A stretch of DNA of 64,000 nucleotides. It comes from Paragyromitra xinjiangensis (lineage: Eukaryota; Ascomycota; Pezizomycetes; Pezizales; Discinaceae). Positions within the stretch are counted from its first letter, which is position 1; every line of letters begins with the position of its first letter. The stretch is from positions 2,245,001 to 2,309,000 of the forward strand of contig JBCAMK010000004.1 in NCBI GenBank assembly GCA_038503065.1. Direction: 5' to 3'. Below, piece by piece: positions 1-11,392 of this stretch. A model generated the notes under the pieces. That model searched no databases. It saw only the letters and a program-made list of their open reading frames with translations, and was not told the origin of the DNA. Position numbers and translations under genes: made by a program.

Positions 1-88
1 CCCCACCAACCCGAGAAAAAAAAAAGAAAAAAGTTCACCACCGATAAACCCGCTGGATTGAAACCGTCATACAAAGGGTTAATCAATC

Positions 89-1936
89 ATGGGTCCGTTC
101 CAAATCTCGTCTCTCATCGCCGCTCTTCCAGAAGCCCAGAATGGCGCCTGGGGCCCTCCGTCGAATGTCGACTCGTCGCTCAACGAGGTGCCGTATGCGC
201 CGTACTCGAAGGGGGATAAGCTAGGCCGTATGGCAGATTGGACAAGCGATAGTGCGAAAGATGGGGGGAATCGTGGTGGGCGAGGAGGATATAATAGAAA
301 CTATAGAGGTGGGATTTGATACGTCTCTACTCCTTGCACTCACTCTAACAATCGCAGACCAACAAGTCTATGGTGCTGGAACTTCAAGTCTCTTCTCCTA
401 CCAACACGCTGAAGACGAAGCCTCCTTCTCGGTCGTCGACAACCAACGCACATCCACCAAGACCCGCGGGGGTTTCGGCCGCGGTGGCGGCACCATCTTC
501 CGTGGCCGAGGCGGGCGTGGCGCCGCTGGGTCTAACACCCGCGGAGGCGGGCAAGGACAGCAGTCTGGAGGCCGTGGAGGATACGGTCAACGTGGGGGTC
601 GTGGCCGTGATGATGGCCGCTTCGATTCACGTGGAGGTCGCGGAGGTCGGGGTCGTCGGTTCGGATGGAAGGACTACGATAAACCGCAGCGGAATCGGGA
701 CGCTTCGGTTACGATTAAGCCTGATTGGAAGATGCTCGAGGAGATCGACTTTAATCGTCTTGCGAAGCTGAATCTCGAGACCGACGAAGGGGAGGATGTG
801 GATAGCTATGGGTTCTTGTATTACTATGATCGACAGTACGATAAACCTGCTGGGACTAAGGCTGCTGAGAAGAAGCTGCTTGTTCAGGATAGACTGTTTT
901 TCAACCCGACTACGACTGAAGACCCGGTTATCCAGCAGCTTGCTGAGAAGGATGAAGCTACGATCTTCGCGACTGACTCGGTTTTGTCTATGCTGATGTG
1001 TGCGCCGAGGTCTGTTTACCCATGGGATATTGTCATCGTCCGCGATGGGAATAAGCTCTATATCGATAAACGGGAGGGATCCCAGCTCGACTTTGTCTCC
1101 GTCAATGAGAATGCGGCAGATCCACCACTGGAGACCTCGGAGGGGAATAAAGACTCGATTAACGCCCCACAGGCACTTTCTATGGAGGCTACATTCATCA
1201 ACCAGAATTTCGCGATCCAGACAGTTAACGAAGAGAGTAAGTATGAATTCGACCATGAGAACCCGTTCTATAACACCGAGGAGGAGACGGAGCCGTTGGG
1301 GTCCAAGGCGTATAAGTACCGTCGGTTCGACCTGTCGCTCAACGACGAGGAACCGGTGTTCTTGATCGTGAGGACGGAGTTGGATGCCGTTATGAAGAGC
1401 CCGAGCGGCGAGGACCTCTTCTTGACTGTTAAGGCGTTGAATGAGTTCGATGATCGTGCGCAGGGAAGCGGTGGAGCGCTTAACTGGAAGGCGAAGCTGA
1501 GCAGTCAGAGAGGTGCCGTTGTTGCCACTGAGATGAAGAATAATTCCTGCAAGTTGGCCAGATGGACTGCGCAGAGTATTCTCGCGAAGGCAGATCTGAT
1601 GAAGCTTGGGTAATCCCTCAAATATATTCCCCTGACATTTACATTAGACTAACACTACACAGTTTCGTCTCCCGTGCCAACCCCAAAGACTCGAACCGCC
1701 ATGTCATCCTCGGTGTCGTCAGCTACAAACCCCGTGAATTCGCCAACCAGATGAATCTCAACCTCTCCAATGGATGGGGTATTGTGCGCACTATCGTCGA
1801 TATGTGTCTGCACATGCCTGAGGGCAAGTATGTGCTCGTCAAGGACCCCAATAAGCCGGTTCTTCGACTGTATGAGGTTCCACCGAACACATTTGAGGAG
1901 GAGCCGGAGGAGCCGAAGATTGCGGAGGAAGAGTAG
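89..1936 (+). CDS. Translation initiation factor eIF3 subunit D
   Basis: Encodes eIF3d, the cap-binding subunit of the cytoplasmic eIF3 complex (Moe1 in fission yeast). Three exons join in frame: 89-308, 358-1609 and 1663-1936, giving 581 aa; the introns are 49 and 53 nt, with CTAAC-like branch sites. The N-terminus (MGPFQISSL..) and the motif [13 protein letters not shown] are typical of the family. An RG/RGG-rich stretch at about residues 70-140 is followed by the conserved cap-binding core, and the C-terminal segment [14 protein letters not shown] comes from exon 3. The protein ends in an acidic EEEPEEPK tail, as usual. The start is the first ATG, 88 bases from the window edge, and gives the family N-terminus. 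Full length for the family; nothing looks broken. Confidence 0.96.
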
Positions 1937-2105
1937 GGGAGGGAGGGAGTTGAATTCGTGTTCTGTTTGTAGCTGGAGAGTGTGCAGTGACCCAGAATTG
2001 AATTCGTGTTTTGTTTGTAGCTGGAGAATGTACTGTAATGTTTATCTGCTGTGGTGAAGACTTGATATCGAGTGAGAAGTGATGAGGATTAGAAAACGCC
2101 AAGAC

Positions 2106-2259
2106 ATCACCCCACTATCTACTTTATTCCTTCTTCATCCTCCTTCACCTCATCCCTCACCTCCATTCCCTCACCCCAAAACATCTCCACTTCTCACCAC
2201 CTCCAATTCTCACCACCTTCACTCCTCAACCTCTGCTACTCTTCTGCTACTCTTCTACA
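2106..2259 (+). promoter_or_regulatory. CT-rich putative promoter/5' UTR of the GPN1-like gene
   Basis: Almost pure pyrimidine on the + strand directly before the start codon at 2260. CT-rich tracts upstream of the initiator are common in promoters of strongly expressed fungal genes. No TATA box or defined factor site is visible. The role is inferred from composition and position only. Confidence 0.35.
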
Positions 2260-3458
2260 ATGGCTGAACCACCCAAGAAATCCCCTCCTCCCGCCATAAT
2301 CTGCATCGGCATGGCCGGTTCGTCCTCCCATCCTCCTCAAAACCCCTACTAACTCCCCCAGGCTCCGGCAAAACCACATTCATGCAACGCCTCAACGCAC
2401 ATCTACACACCCAGAAAACCCCACCCTACATCATCAACCTCGACCCAGCAGTCAAAACCGTCCCCTTCGAACGCAACATCGACATCCGCGACTCGGTCAA
2501 CTACCGAGAAGTAATGAAACAATACAACCTAGGCCCCAACGGGGGCATCATGACCTGTCTCAACCTCTTCGCCACCAAAATCGACCAAGTCATCTCCATC
2601 CTCGAAAACCGGCAAGACTCCATCAACACCATCCTCATCGACACTCCCGGCCAGATCGAATGCTTCGTGTGGTCCGCCTCCGGCGCAATCATCACAGATG
2701 CGTTGGCGTCTTCGTTCCCCACCGTTGTAGCGTATATCATTGATACGCCGAGGACGACCGCGCCGGCGACGTTCATGAGTAATATGTTGTATGCGTGCTC
2801 GATACTGTATAAGACGAAACTGCCGATGATACTGGTGTTCAATAAGACGGATGCGCAGGATGCTGGGTTTGCGAAGGAGTGGATGACGGATTTTGAGGCG
2901 TTTCAGAGGGCGCTGAGGGAGAGTGAGGGGAATGAGGAGGGGGTGGGGGGAAGTGGGTATATGGCTTCGTTGCTGAATTCTATGTCGTTGATGTTGGATG
3001 AGTTTTATAAGCATTTGGATTTGGTGGCGGTTTCGGCAATGACTGGTGCGGGGATTGAGGATTTCGTGAAGGCGGTGGAGGGGAAGTGTGTGGAGTTTGA
3101 AAAGGAGTATAGGCCGGAGATGGAGAAGGCACGGGCGAAGAGGGATGAGGCGAAGGTTAAGGAGAAGGAGAAGGAGCTGGATAGGCTGATGAAGGATATG
3201 GATGTGGAAGGGAGGAGTAGTAGGAGTGGGAGAGTGAAGAGTGAGAAGGTGGAGAGGGAGGAACCAGCAGTTCTGAGTGATGTTGAGTCGAGTGATGAGG
3301 AGGCGGGGCAGGGACTGTTAGAGAGGGATGAGGACGAGACTATGGAGGAAGAGGAGGGGCTGCAGGGGAGGTATGAACGGACGCTGAAGGAGGGCGGTGG
3401 GGATTCTGGGGGGTTACAGGATGAGAGCTTCATGCGGTATATGAATGCCAATAAATAG
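2260..3458 (+). CDS. NPA3: GPN-loop GTPase 1 (NPA3/XAB1), RNA polymerase II assembly factor
   Basis: Cytoplasmic GTPase needed for assembly and nuclear import of RNA polymerase II. Two exons, 2260-2317 and 2362-3458 (384 aa), are separated by a 44-nt intron with a TACTAAC branch site. The intron splits the P-loop codon: joining gives GMAGSGKTTF. The family signature GPN motif (GPNGG, about residue 85) is intact, as are the G3-like DTPGQIE and G4 NKTDAQ. The C-terminal third is acidic and charged, as in NPA3 and human GPN1 (385 and 374 aa). ATG 2260 is needed to include the P-loop; the longest uninterrupted frame would start after it at 2382 and miss the Walker A glycine. Convergent with VPS20, with 196 bp between the stop codons. 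Confidence 0.95.
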
Positions 3459-3654
3459 TGTAAAATTATAATTGTTTCCTTGCTTGTTATAGTACTTGTA
3501 TTGTCTATACTTGTAGACTTGTAATTATCACTTGCACGAAAAGTCTACGAGAACCCAGCTAATATCACAATCATTATTACCATCCATAGCTATAAAACAC
3601 CAACATCCCTACAAACCCAGAAAGCAAAAAACGCCATTACAACACACCAGCCCA

Positions 3655-4409
3655 TCACGCCAACATCGGTTCCGGCGCCCTCTCAAAGTCCTGTCTCCTA
3701 GCTCTCGCGCGTTCCTTCGCCCTCCTCGCCTTCCTCTCAACCTCCGTCTCCTCCTCCTCTTTCAGCGCATCAACCGGCGCACTTGGCATCTGCATCGACT
3801 TTAGACGTTCCTCCCTTTCCATCTGCGCCAGCTCATCCTCGGCCTCGTCTTCTTCCTCATTCGACATTCGTCCGGCGAGCATATTACTGATTTCCCGTTG
3901 GTACGCGATGCCGTCTGCCGTTTCCTCCATCAGCTTCTCGACCGACTCGAGTGACATTTCTTTATGGATTTCTTTGAGTACTTGATTTCCCTGGCGGAGG
4001 CCGTAGAGCACGTCTTTCTGGACTAGGGCGAATTCGATCGTTGATGTCTGTATGCTTGTTAGCTCTGCTTAAGGTGGGGGTGGGGGAGGAACTGACAAGC
4101 TCTTCCAACGCCTGCAGTTGACCATCCGTCTTAACCAACAACTGCTCTTGGTACTTCCGTCTTCGTAGGGCGAGCAGCGCCCGCGCGTTATCGCCTTTTT
4201 GGACCATTTCTTTCGCGATCTCGTGTTCGCGGTTGAGAACGGTTTGGATCTTTTTCTGGTACTGCCGGAGCTTATCGCGTTGGATCTTCATGTCTAGGAT
4301 CGCCCTGTAGGGGTTAGTTTAGGGAGGAGGGGAGGAGAGGGGGAGAGGTGGAGAGGGAGAGGTACCTGTCTTGGGCGGTGACACGGTGGGTGCTGGAAGT
4401 GTTCCCCAT
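3655..4409 (-). CDS. VPS20: ESCRT-III subunit VPS20 (CHMP6)
   Basis: Bridges ESCRT-II to Snf7 polymerisation on endosomes. Three exons on the minus strand: 4366-4409, 4097-4304 and 3655-4047 (214 aa). The introns are 61 and 49 nt and the phases match. The protein starts MGNTSS.., so Gly2 is a likely N-myristoylation site, a hallmark of Vps20. The Snf7 core follows (AILDMKIQRDKL, then the helical HEIAKEMVQKG..RALLALRRRKYQE), and then an acidic C-terminal region with a short basic tail. Length fits the family (about 200-220 aa). The first exon is only 44 nt and is supported by the MGxxxS/T motif. Convergent with the GPN1-like gene. Confidence 0.93.
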
Positions 4410-4942
4410 AGTTGGTGAGATGGGATGGGGGAGTTCCTGCAGTGGTTGGTTTACTGGGTTGGACCGGGATGATCCGATGAGCCGCATGGAAGATTGGTGT
4501 TATGTCATAGGTCTGTGGGCAGGGTAATCTTGGACGGTGGAGTCATGGGTTATCACTCGTGGTGGAATGGGGACGAAATGGTTCAGTACTTGCTCCTGGT
4601 TGGAGTAGTAGGGTTGATCTCGATGGGTTTATTGTAGTGAGCTTACTATTATTCACCGCCTTTTCTCTAGAGCTGGCGGGAGGGAGGTATTAATGGCGGG
4701 TGTGGAATATTTTGCTCCTCAACCAAGTGGACCTTTAACTGGCTTGGTGTGTTGAATGGGCGAGAGAGAGCCATCATGAACCAATATACCTTTGCTGTAA
4801 AATTCACCCTCCTACCACTTCCCCTTACCAACGCCCCTGGTACTAAGTAAATGAATCAACTGCCAAAATCACCCTCCTACTTTCTCCCACCAATACCCTA
4901 TGTGGTAACGCGTGAGCAGCCCCTGTAGTAAAAAAAAACTTT
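4410..4942. other. Intergenic, no gene seen
   Basis: Upstream of VPS20 on the minus strand. G-rich/pyrimidine promoter-like sequence up to about 4460, then ordinary mixed sequence. No reading frame with coding character and no clear repeat. Confidence 0.6.
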
Positions 4943-5041
4943 GGTCGAGGCAGGATTCGAACCTGCGTTGGCTGAGTTCGTTATTTCACCGAATACTTCG
5001 GATCAGCATTACCATCCCTACTCCACTTGGGCTACAAGACC
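4943..5041 (-). tRNA. tRNA-like Pol III unit, probably intron-containing or decayed; isotype unresolved
   Basis: On the minus strand a near-perfect T arm (GCAGG-TTCGAAT-CCTGC) forms the B box. An A-box-like TAGCCCAAGTGG lies near the 5' end. A run of eight T follows the 3' end (about 4930-4937), as expected of a Pol III terminator. The ends GGTC/GACC pair, but two of the seven acceptor pairs are mismatched. At 99 nt it is too long for a plain tRNA and would need an intron. A hairpin CCGAA-GTA-TTCGG sits in the middle. I could not settle an anticodon stem. It may be a divergent tRNA or a tRNA-derived pseudogene. Confidence 0.45.
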
Positions 5042-5653
5042 TTGATTCTATATTCTCTCAGCTTGGTCTTGAGCCGTTGGAGTGTGTGGCAGGCGTAATT
5101 TGTATCACTGGGACTGTATATGGAATACTTCCGTTCTGCTATATCGTCCAGTCTGATCTGATCTGGTGAAAATACTTTTTCCCCGCTCAATCTCCCGCTC
5201 CCATTGTCTACTATCTCTGCGACTTCGCATCTAGTATATAAAATAAGGAAAAGGGTAGATTCTAGGTATTACCTTGCTAAACTCTACTCATAGTAGCACC
5301 TAATTAAAAAATTATGTAAGGGAAATCCAAGGCGCTAATAGTGACCTACATGTAATTGATTCTAAGTAATATATCATGGGGACGAGGGAAAGAAACGTAA
5401 ACTTCATAAGTCTATGCAATCAAACCATCCCACCTATTTATCTCCCAGAAAACCCAAGCTAAAGATGTAAACCGCTTTCACTGTCAGGTACATACTTTCG
5501 TCAAGAATTGGAATCCACCACTCACCTACTGCCATTCTGCCCTAAAACCCTCCGACTGCTCCATTAACAACCCTTGATTCTTGCCCGTTGGTCCTTGAAC
5601 CTGAAGGCGAAAATTGGACACTCGGCCAGAAGGCTTGCTGAAAGAGTTTCCAG
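5042..5653. other. Intergenic, no gene seen
   Basis: AT-rich mixed sequence with frequent stops in all frames. No repeat or RNA gene was recognised. Confidence 0.5.
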
Positions 5654-6100
5654 CTAAAAAAAGCTAAGCCACTGCTCCCATAACATCCTACCATCGGATC
5701 GCAGCTCCTGGGCGTCCACATAGTGATTTGCCTTTTGCTCCTCGAAAGTAGTCAGAACCTGGTCAACGAGTTTTAACCGTTTAATAACAATGTATTTCGT
5801 GAAGCATTTGAGTCTCGTGGTCCAGTCCTCTGAAGCTTGGTCTAAAGGTACGTCTTCTAGGCATTCTATGCCCATATGGTGTTTAAACGGTAATGCTTCC
5901 GAAAGATCTGGGGAGCGTCCCCCTTGGGGTGTAATAGGGCAGTCATTAACTAGCCACTGTGGCGAACACCCTGGCGAGATATTGTTAGGTGAAGCGAGGG
6001 CCGTACTAGTGAGCGGAGCTGTGGCACAGCTGAGTGGATCTGAAATTGCATTTAGGATAGTCTTTAGAATCGGTGATGATCTGGCTATGGTAAAGAACAA
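5654..6100 (-). CDS. Unrecognised open frame, doubtful small gene
   Basis: An open minus-strand frame of about 148 codons. The first codon at 6100 is TTG and the only in-frame ATG upstream of the second half gives a start at MGIEC (about 73 residues), so a full gene would need an upstream exon I cannot place; a CAG acceptor-like site lies just before the frame. The first 30 residues are hydrophobic. The last 70 are charged and helical in character (..FTKYIVIKRLKLVDQVL..), which looks more like protein than chance. No family was recognised. It could be a gene fragment or noise. Confidence 0.25.
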   Translation of the reverse strand: MFFTIARSSPILKTILNAISDPLSCATAPLTSTALASPNNISPGCSPQWLVNDCPITPQGGRSPDLSEALPFKHHMGIECLEDVPLDQASEDWTTRLKCFTKYIVIKRLKLVDQVLTTFEEQKANHYVDAQELRSDGRMLWEQWLSFF

Positions 6101-6513
6101 GAGGAAAACTGAGTGGAAGTGTCAAGTGTTGAATCGGACTAGTGTATGGTGGTGGATTGTAATAGTGGTCGGCTACTAGAGACTTGGCATTAGCTCTATA
6201 TCCAGCGAATTAGAAAATTTATACTCGAAATCAAACCAACTCAATAGATCAGTAGAGGAGACCTACAGCGAGGGTGTAATCTGTGCAAATACTATTCTCC
6301 TGTCACGCTTTTTACGCTGCCACTTGCGGTAGATATAGATATAGATATCGTTGATGACTTTATGTATCTCTTTTAAAGGTCAACTGCCAAGAGCGTCCCT
6401 GTTGCATTGCATATCTCCTAGCTCGGACTCCCTTAAGTCTTCCGGGACCATACCTCGGGATCCACACTGTACCACACTACTCTTCCTTCATCCTCACCGC
6501 TACTGCTTCCAGG
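6101..6513. other. Intergenic 3' flank of the NLR gene
   Basis: No gene was recognised. It contains a short (AGATAT)n-like stretch near 6332-6350. The NLR stop codon is at 6514. Confidence 0.4.
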
Positions 6514-9500
6514 CTAACTGAAACGTTTATTTTCCTGGGTCGCCGCCAGACTGTCCATAGCCTTCAGAGTGTCTGGATGATCTTTTCCTAAAACCCTTTG
6601 CCTCGCCTCTACCACTTCTAGTTGCAGCTCTTCTGCCTCGTCCCACCGTTTCTGGTTTGTATATGTATTTGACAGGTTGACCATAGTCTTTAGAGTACCC
6701 GAATGCTCCTTGCCCAGAACCCTCCTCCTTGCCTTAACCACATGTATTTGCAATCCTTCAGCCTCCTCCCACCGCTCTTGATTCATGTAATTCTTCGCAA
6801 GGTTGTCTAGAGCCTTTAGGGTATTATGGTGCTCTTTGCCTAACACCTTCTGACTTATCTCCACCACCTGCAGTTGTAGTTCTTCTGCCTCCTTCCACCG
6901 TCCTTGGCTCATGTAAGTGCCCGCTAGATTGTCCATCGCCGTTGGGGTGTCTGGATGCTCCTTTCCTAGAACCTTCTGGCTCACCTCCATCACATGTAGC
7001 TGCAGCCTCTCCGCCTCCTCCCATCGCTCTAGATTCATATAGGTCCCTGCAAGGCTGGCCATGACTATTAAAGTGTCTGGATGCTCTCTGCCTAGCAACC
7101 TCTGCCTCATTTCTGCCACTTGCAGCTGCACCGCTTCCGCTTTCTCCCAAGACCCCTGGCTCATGTGGGTTCCCGCTAGGTTGGCCATGGCTATCAAAGT
7201 GTCTGGATGTTCTTTGCCCAGCAATCTCTGTCGCAACTCTACCACTTGTAGCTGTATTTCTTCTGCCTCGCTCCACCGTTCTTGGAACATATAGACCCCT
7301 GCCAAATTGTCCATAGCTGATAGGGTCTGGGGATGTTCCTTGCCCAATATCTTTTGGGTTGCTTCTAATACTTGTAACTGCAGTCTCTCTACCTTCTCCC
7401 ACCGGCCTTGGTCCATGTAGGTCGATACAAGGGCGCTTAAAGCCTGCAGAGTGCTTGGATGCTCTTTACCTAGAACTTTCTTGCTCGTCTCCAATACTTG
7501 TAGTTGAACCATTTCTGCCTTCTCCCACTGCCCTTTCCTCCAGTAGGTCCCTGCCAAATTCGACATGGCTATAAGCGTGCCTGGATGTTCCTTGCCTAGT
7601 ACTCTTTGGCTCGTCTCTGTAGCTTGCAACTGTAATTCCTCCGCCTCGTCCCACCGTCCTTGTTGCATGTAGGATCCCGCAAGGTGGTCCGTGTTTACTG
7701 GAATGCCTGGATGGTCTTCGTCTAACACCTTCTCTATCCCTCTTCTCACTTGCAAGTGAAGCATTTCGGCTTCCTTCCAGCGCCCTTGAGCTAGATAGTT
7801 CACCGCTAGGTTGCTCATGGCTGCCAAAGTGTCCTGGTGCTCTTCGCCTAGTATGCTTTGCTGTGACTCCACCACCTGTAGCTGCAGCTCTTCGGCCTTC
7901 TTAAACCGTCCCTGGTCCCTACAAACTCTTCCTATTTCCTCGATACCATTTATGAGGCGCCTTTCCGTCAGCTCACCATTAAGGTATTTCTTGATATTAA
8001 TGCTGACTGCATCTACATGTCCCATGATCCTACTTTCGTATTCCCAGTTTTCTATCGTTTTGTAGTTCGAACACCGAGCTGCGGATCCGACAAGTATCAC
8101 AGCTTCCCTTGCTTTGAACCTGCGATCAAACTCCCCAAGGCGTTCGCGAGCCCACAGATGAACTAAAGGATGAATATAAAAAGTATAGTTCGATTTTTTC
8201 CGCTCGGCCAAGGAATATGAAAATAGCAACCCTAGAGAGTCGCCTATTGTGAGATCTACAAGAAACGTTTTAGCTCATGGTCATACGATCGTGCTATTTA
8301 CGAATCAAGTCTTGTACATGCACATACCATTTTCCCCCAGTCTCTTCCCACGACGCAACAGGTCTTCTCGGATATCATCATTGGACAAGAATGCACATAA
8401 TAGTAGCAGGTCGGCAGCTTCTTCATCCTCTTCTTTGATTGCCTGAAATGATATTTCCCAGGTTGTCAAAATCGTTCGGTCGCCATAGTTCCAAACTGCA
8501 CTCGGCGGCTTCTCACTGAGAACCTTACTTAACATTATATCGTATACGTCAGGATAGTCTTTAAGTGGCATCCTGCGGGTAGAAACATAGGCTCCAGCTT
8601 GTACGATAGCGAGCGGTAAGTATCCAAGTTTTTCGGTAACTTCCGCTGCCGCAAGGTCGTCTGTAGATTCTGTTAGCAAAGATATTTTACTGTAATATGC
8701 TGATAGCCAACTTGCTTTCTGGGCTATTCTCCAGCCTTGCGCTCTTGAGGAGCAAGACTATTCCCTCTGTTTTCTGCATTATCGCTACCTCCAGCCCTAC
8801 CCCAAAACCAGCACATTCGGGCCTCCTACTCGTCATGATTATTGTACCATGAGGAGCCGACGGAACAAATTTTTGTATCCCATACTCCAGGTCATCGAGA
8901 TTGTCGAAAACAAGAAGCCAATTTTTGTTTTCCTCCTTGGTGAACCATAATTTCACCCCTTGGACTACACGCTGGGTGTTTTCTTCTTCGGGAGAAATAT
9001 GACCATTCTCATCCACTGCACCGACCATATCAAGGTTCTTTGCGATTAGAAGATAGTCGGGGTTTGAATTATGCGCGATCTTTGCGTGTTGCTTCAACAA
9101 TCGGAAAGCTATTGCTAAAAATCCACGGATCGTCGTCTCTCGCGTGGTTGCGTCAACCCAGAAAACTGAAGAAAATTCCTTCTGGTGGGCGTAAATGTAT
9201 TCTAAGGCTATTTCTGTTTTTCCAATACCTCCAGTGCCATGAAGAACCACTGGGGTTGATTTACTGCTGCTACTGATCTTATCATGGAGCGCATCGAGTA
9301 GGTAATCTCTCCCAGTGAAAGCCAAGTTCCTCCGGTATTCCAGCTCGAAAGGAATCTCAAAAGTGATCGTCATAATATTCCTTTCGGCGGCTTTACAGAT
9401 TTTTTGTCAGCCCCTGAAGTGCTTTGTTTTCAACTACCTTATGATAAAAGCCTGGGTACCTTTGATCCTCTTCCATCGCTGCCAACTCTCCATCGCCTTC

Positions 9501-11017
9501 TTTGGGGCAGTTTCAACCATTAGCCGAATGCATCTGGAAGCTTTTTGGAAACCGTCATCTTCTGCTGATTTATATTTTACTAGGTTTTCATGGTCACTAT
9601 ATACTGAAAATACTTCAGCATCAGTAGCACCTGGCACCACCGCGGAGACCCTAGGCACAATCTTGAAAGCACCAGCTCCCGTGAGTATATAACTTGCGGT
9701 TCTAAAACTTACAATACTAGTCCCAGATGGCGGTGGGTATGTTTCAAAAAAGAACTTTGTCTCAAAGTCTCTGCTAATGTGGTTGTACTGCCCAAGCTGC
9801 TTTTGGAGCAACCCAGAACCTTCCTGTAGATCTCTAAGAATAGTATGATTTGTATCTGTAAAGAGGGAAGCAATGTTGAGCAGCACTCGTTTCCATTGGA
9901 GACTATCTGCCCCTTGGTGAGGCGTGCCGAAGAAAAGGATACCGCACGTAGAAGTCTTTATTGCATTGTGATCCTCTAGATTGTTTTCATTGGCAGAATT
10001 TGAATGGATAAGTGCCTGTAGTTTTGTTAGAAAGACTGCAACTGACTGAGTGTGGCTAAAGTAACTTCATAGCGTGTCATTTGGTATATTTTGCAGTCGA
10101 AGGTTGTATCTGCCTCTAATCGACAAGAATTGATTCAATTTACCCTCTGAGTTTAGTCTACCCCCGACTCCGTAGCAAACAGACCAATAAAATACCGTTG
10201 TGTGTTGTGGCCTTGATAATTAAATTGGTGTGCCGGGAATAGATTAAACTCGGGGATTCAAATAAACCAGCCGTTATCGGTTAATGGTAGATTTTTCTGG
10301 CTACAATTGAATGAAGGGTAGTTTCACACCTACATCTTTGACAATAATTCCCCCTATACTATGTGCAATAAAGATTATTGCTCGCTCTTCAGCCTAAAAG
10401 AACTGTAAGCATGATTCTTCCAATACCTGGCCCCAATATACGTATGTAGGCTTACATTTGTTCCTTTCTTCTCCTGCTTGAGATCTGTGATCAAGCCAAT
10501 AGCATGGTCGTGTAGCGTCTGGCAACTAAAGGGCGCAGAGCCACGAGTCCTACCGTCATATCCGTAGGATAAAATACGAACGTTCGGAACTAGTTTGGGC
10601 AGCCCTTGACCATCGCTGAGCCAAGAAAATCCATTTTCTGCGATCCAGCTACCTTCCCGGTGACCGTCAAGTCCATGAACAGCAACCACGCTAGATACTT
10701 TTTAGCACAATACCCTACTTTTGACAATAGTCAGAGAATCCGCACTCAACAACTGGATCTATCCCATGGACCAAAACCTTGAACCCAAATGGCCGTTCAG
10801 TGGTAGAGTTGCGATTAACTTGAGCTGGAGAAGCGGAGATTTGAGGGAGGGAGTTTCGAGAAGCAGACGCCAGATCTGTAGCGGGTGTCTGAGGTGTTGG
10901 GTTTGGAGGACTGATGATACGTAGCGAGACAGAGCTGTGGCTCAGATGTTGAGGCTCCGAACTACCTCGACCTCGTTCCCGATATCTCCTAAATATTCGC
11001 CTACATCCACAACACAT
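6514..11017 (-). CDS. NLR (STAND) protein: SesB-like alpha/beta-hydrolase + NB-ARC + TPR
   Basis: Seven exons: 10746-11017, 10456-10690, 10334-10393, 9460-10015, 8716-9390, 8328-8669 and 6514-8255; sum 3882 nt, 1293 aa. Residues about 75-345 are a lipase-like hydrolase. It has VHGLDGH (oxyanion), nucleophile elbow AHSIGG (Ser about 178), GTPHQGA and the catalytic-His motif SDHENLVKY (about 331). NB-ARC follows, with P-loop GTGGIGKTE (about 427), Walker B LLVFDNLDD (about 535) and the motif GYLPLAIVQAG. From about 829 come eleven 42-residue kinesin-light-chain-type TPRs. This is the standard fungal NLR plan used in non-self recognition and regulated cell death. The N-terminus MCCGC..RRYRERGRG could be palmitoylated (inference). 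The 8670-8715 intron must be GC-AG. The intron 10016-10333 is long, and the 9391-9459 acceptor (AAAG) is weak. Confidence 0.88.
6526..7911 (-). repeat. Eleven 126-bp coding repeats (42-aa TPR_12-type units)
   Basis: Each unit follows the pattern xRWxEAExLQLQVxExxQxVLGKEHPxTLxAMxNLAxTYMxQ. Units are clearly paralogous but diverged, unlike the ankyrin arrays elsewhere in the window. The conserved positions are the TPR helix-packing residues and the GKEHP turn; the variable ones are spread through both helices. Confidence 0.9.
8670..8715 (-). other. Predicted GC-AG intron in the NLR gene
   Basis: 46 nt, donor AAA|GCAAGT, acceptor AACAG. Removing it joins ..LENSPE to STDDLAAAEV in frame and gives the usual spacing between the LLLKSA and LGYLPLAI motifs of NB-ARC proteins. 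No GT-AG pair restores the frame here. Confidence 0.6.
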
Positions 11018-11392
11018 CCTAGCGGTAGTCGGGGATTCTTAAACGGAAGGAAAAGCGATCACAGGTCTTATTTCAGTGAAGAGAAGGGTAGGATAAGGGG
11101 GTCTTGAAGATTCGATGTGGGGTACATGTGGGCTATGTATAGTGATTGGATGGCGAAGTTGCGCGTGACTCGGAAAGATGCATTATCGTGTCTCTCCAGC
11201 GGGAAAATATAAATATCGGTAAAAGACCACGATGCCACGGAAAACCTCTGTATATATCTAGAATTCCACAACTCCACGCACAGCATAGAATAGGTAAGGA
11301 GTAGTACTATAGAGCGAACTAGAGATATTTCTTGTGAATGATGGCTGCTCTGACCATACACACTCGATCCGGCTCCATCCTGCTTCACCAAA

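Noticed and set aside
627..1256. 209-codon minus-strand frame inside eIF3d
   Set aside because: Overlaps a complete conserved gene on the other strand and has no domain of its own.
5790..6179. 129-codon plus-strand frame opposite the doubtful ORF at 5654-6100
   Set aside because: No recognisable domain; both strands are open here, so neither is strong evidence of coding.
8670..8715. Frameshift that would make the NLR a pseudogene
   Set aside because: A GC-AG intron with a consensus donor restores frame and family spacing, so the intact model is preferred.
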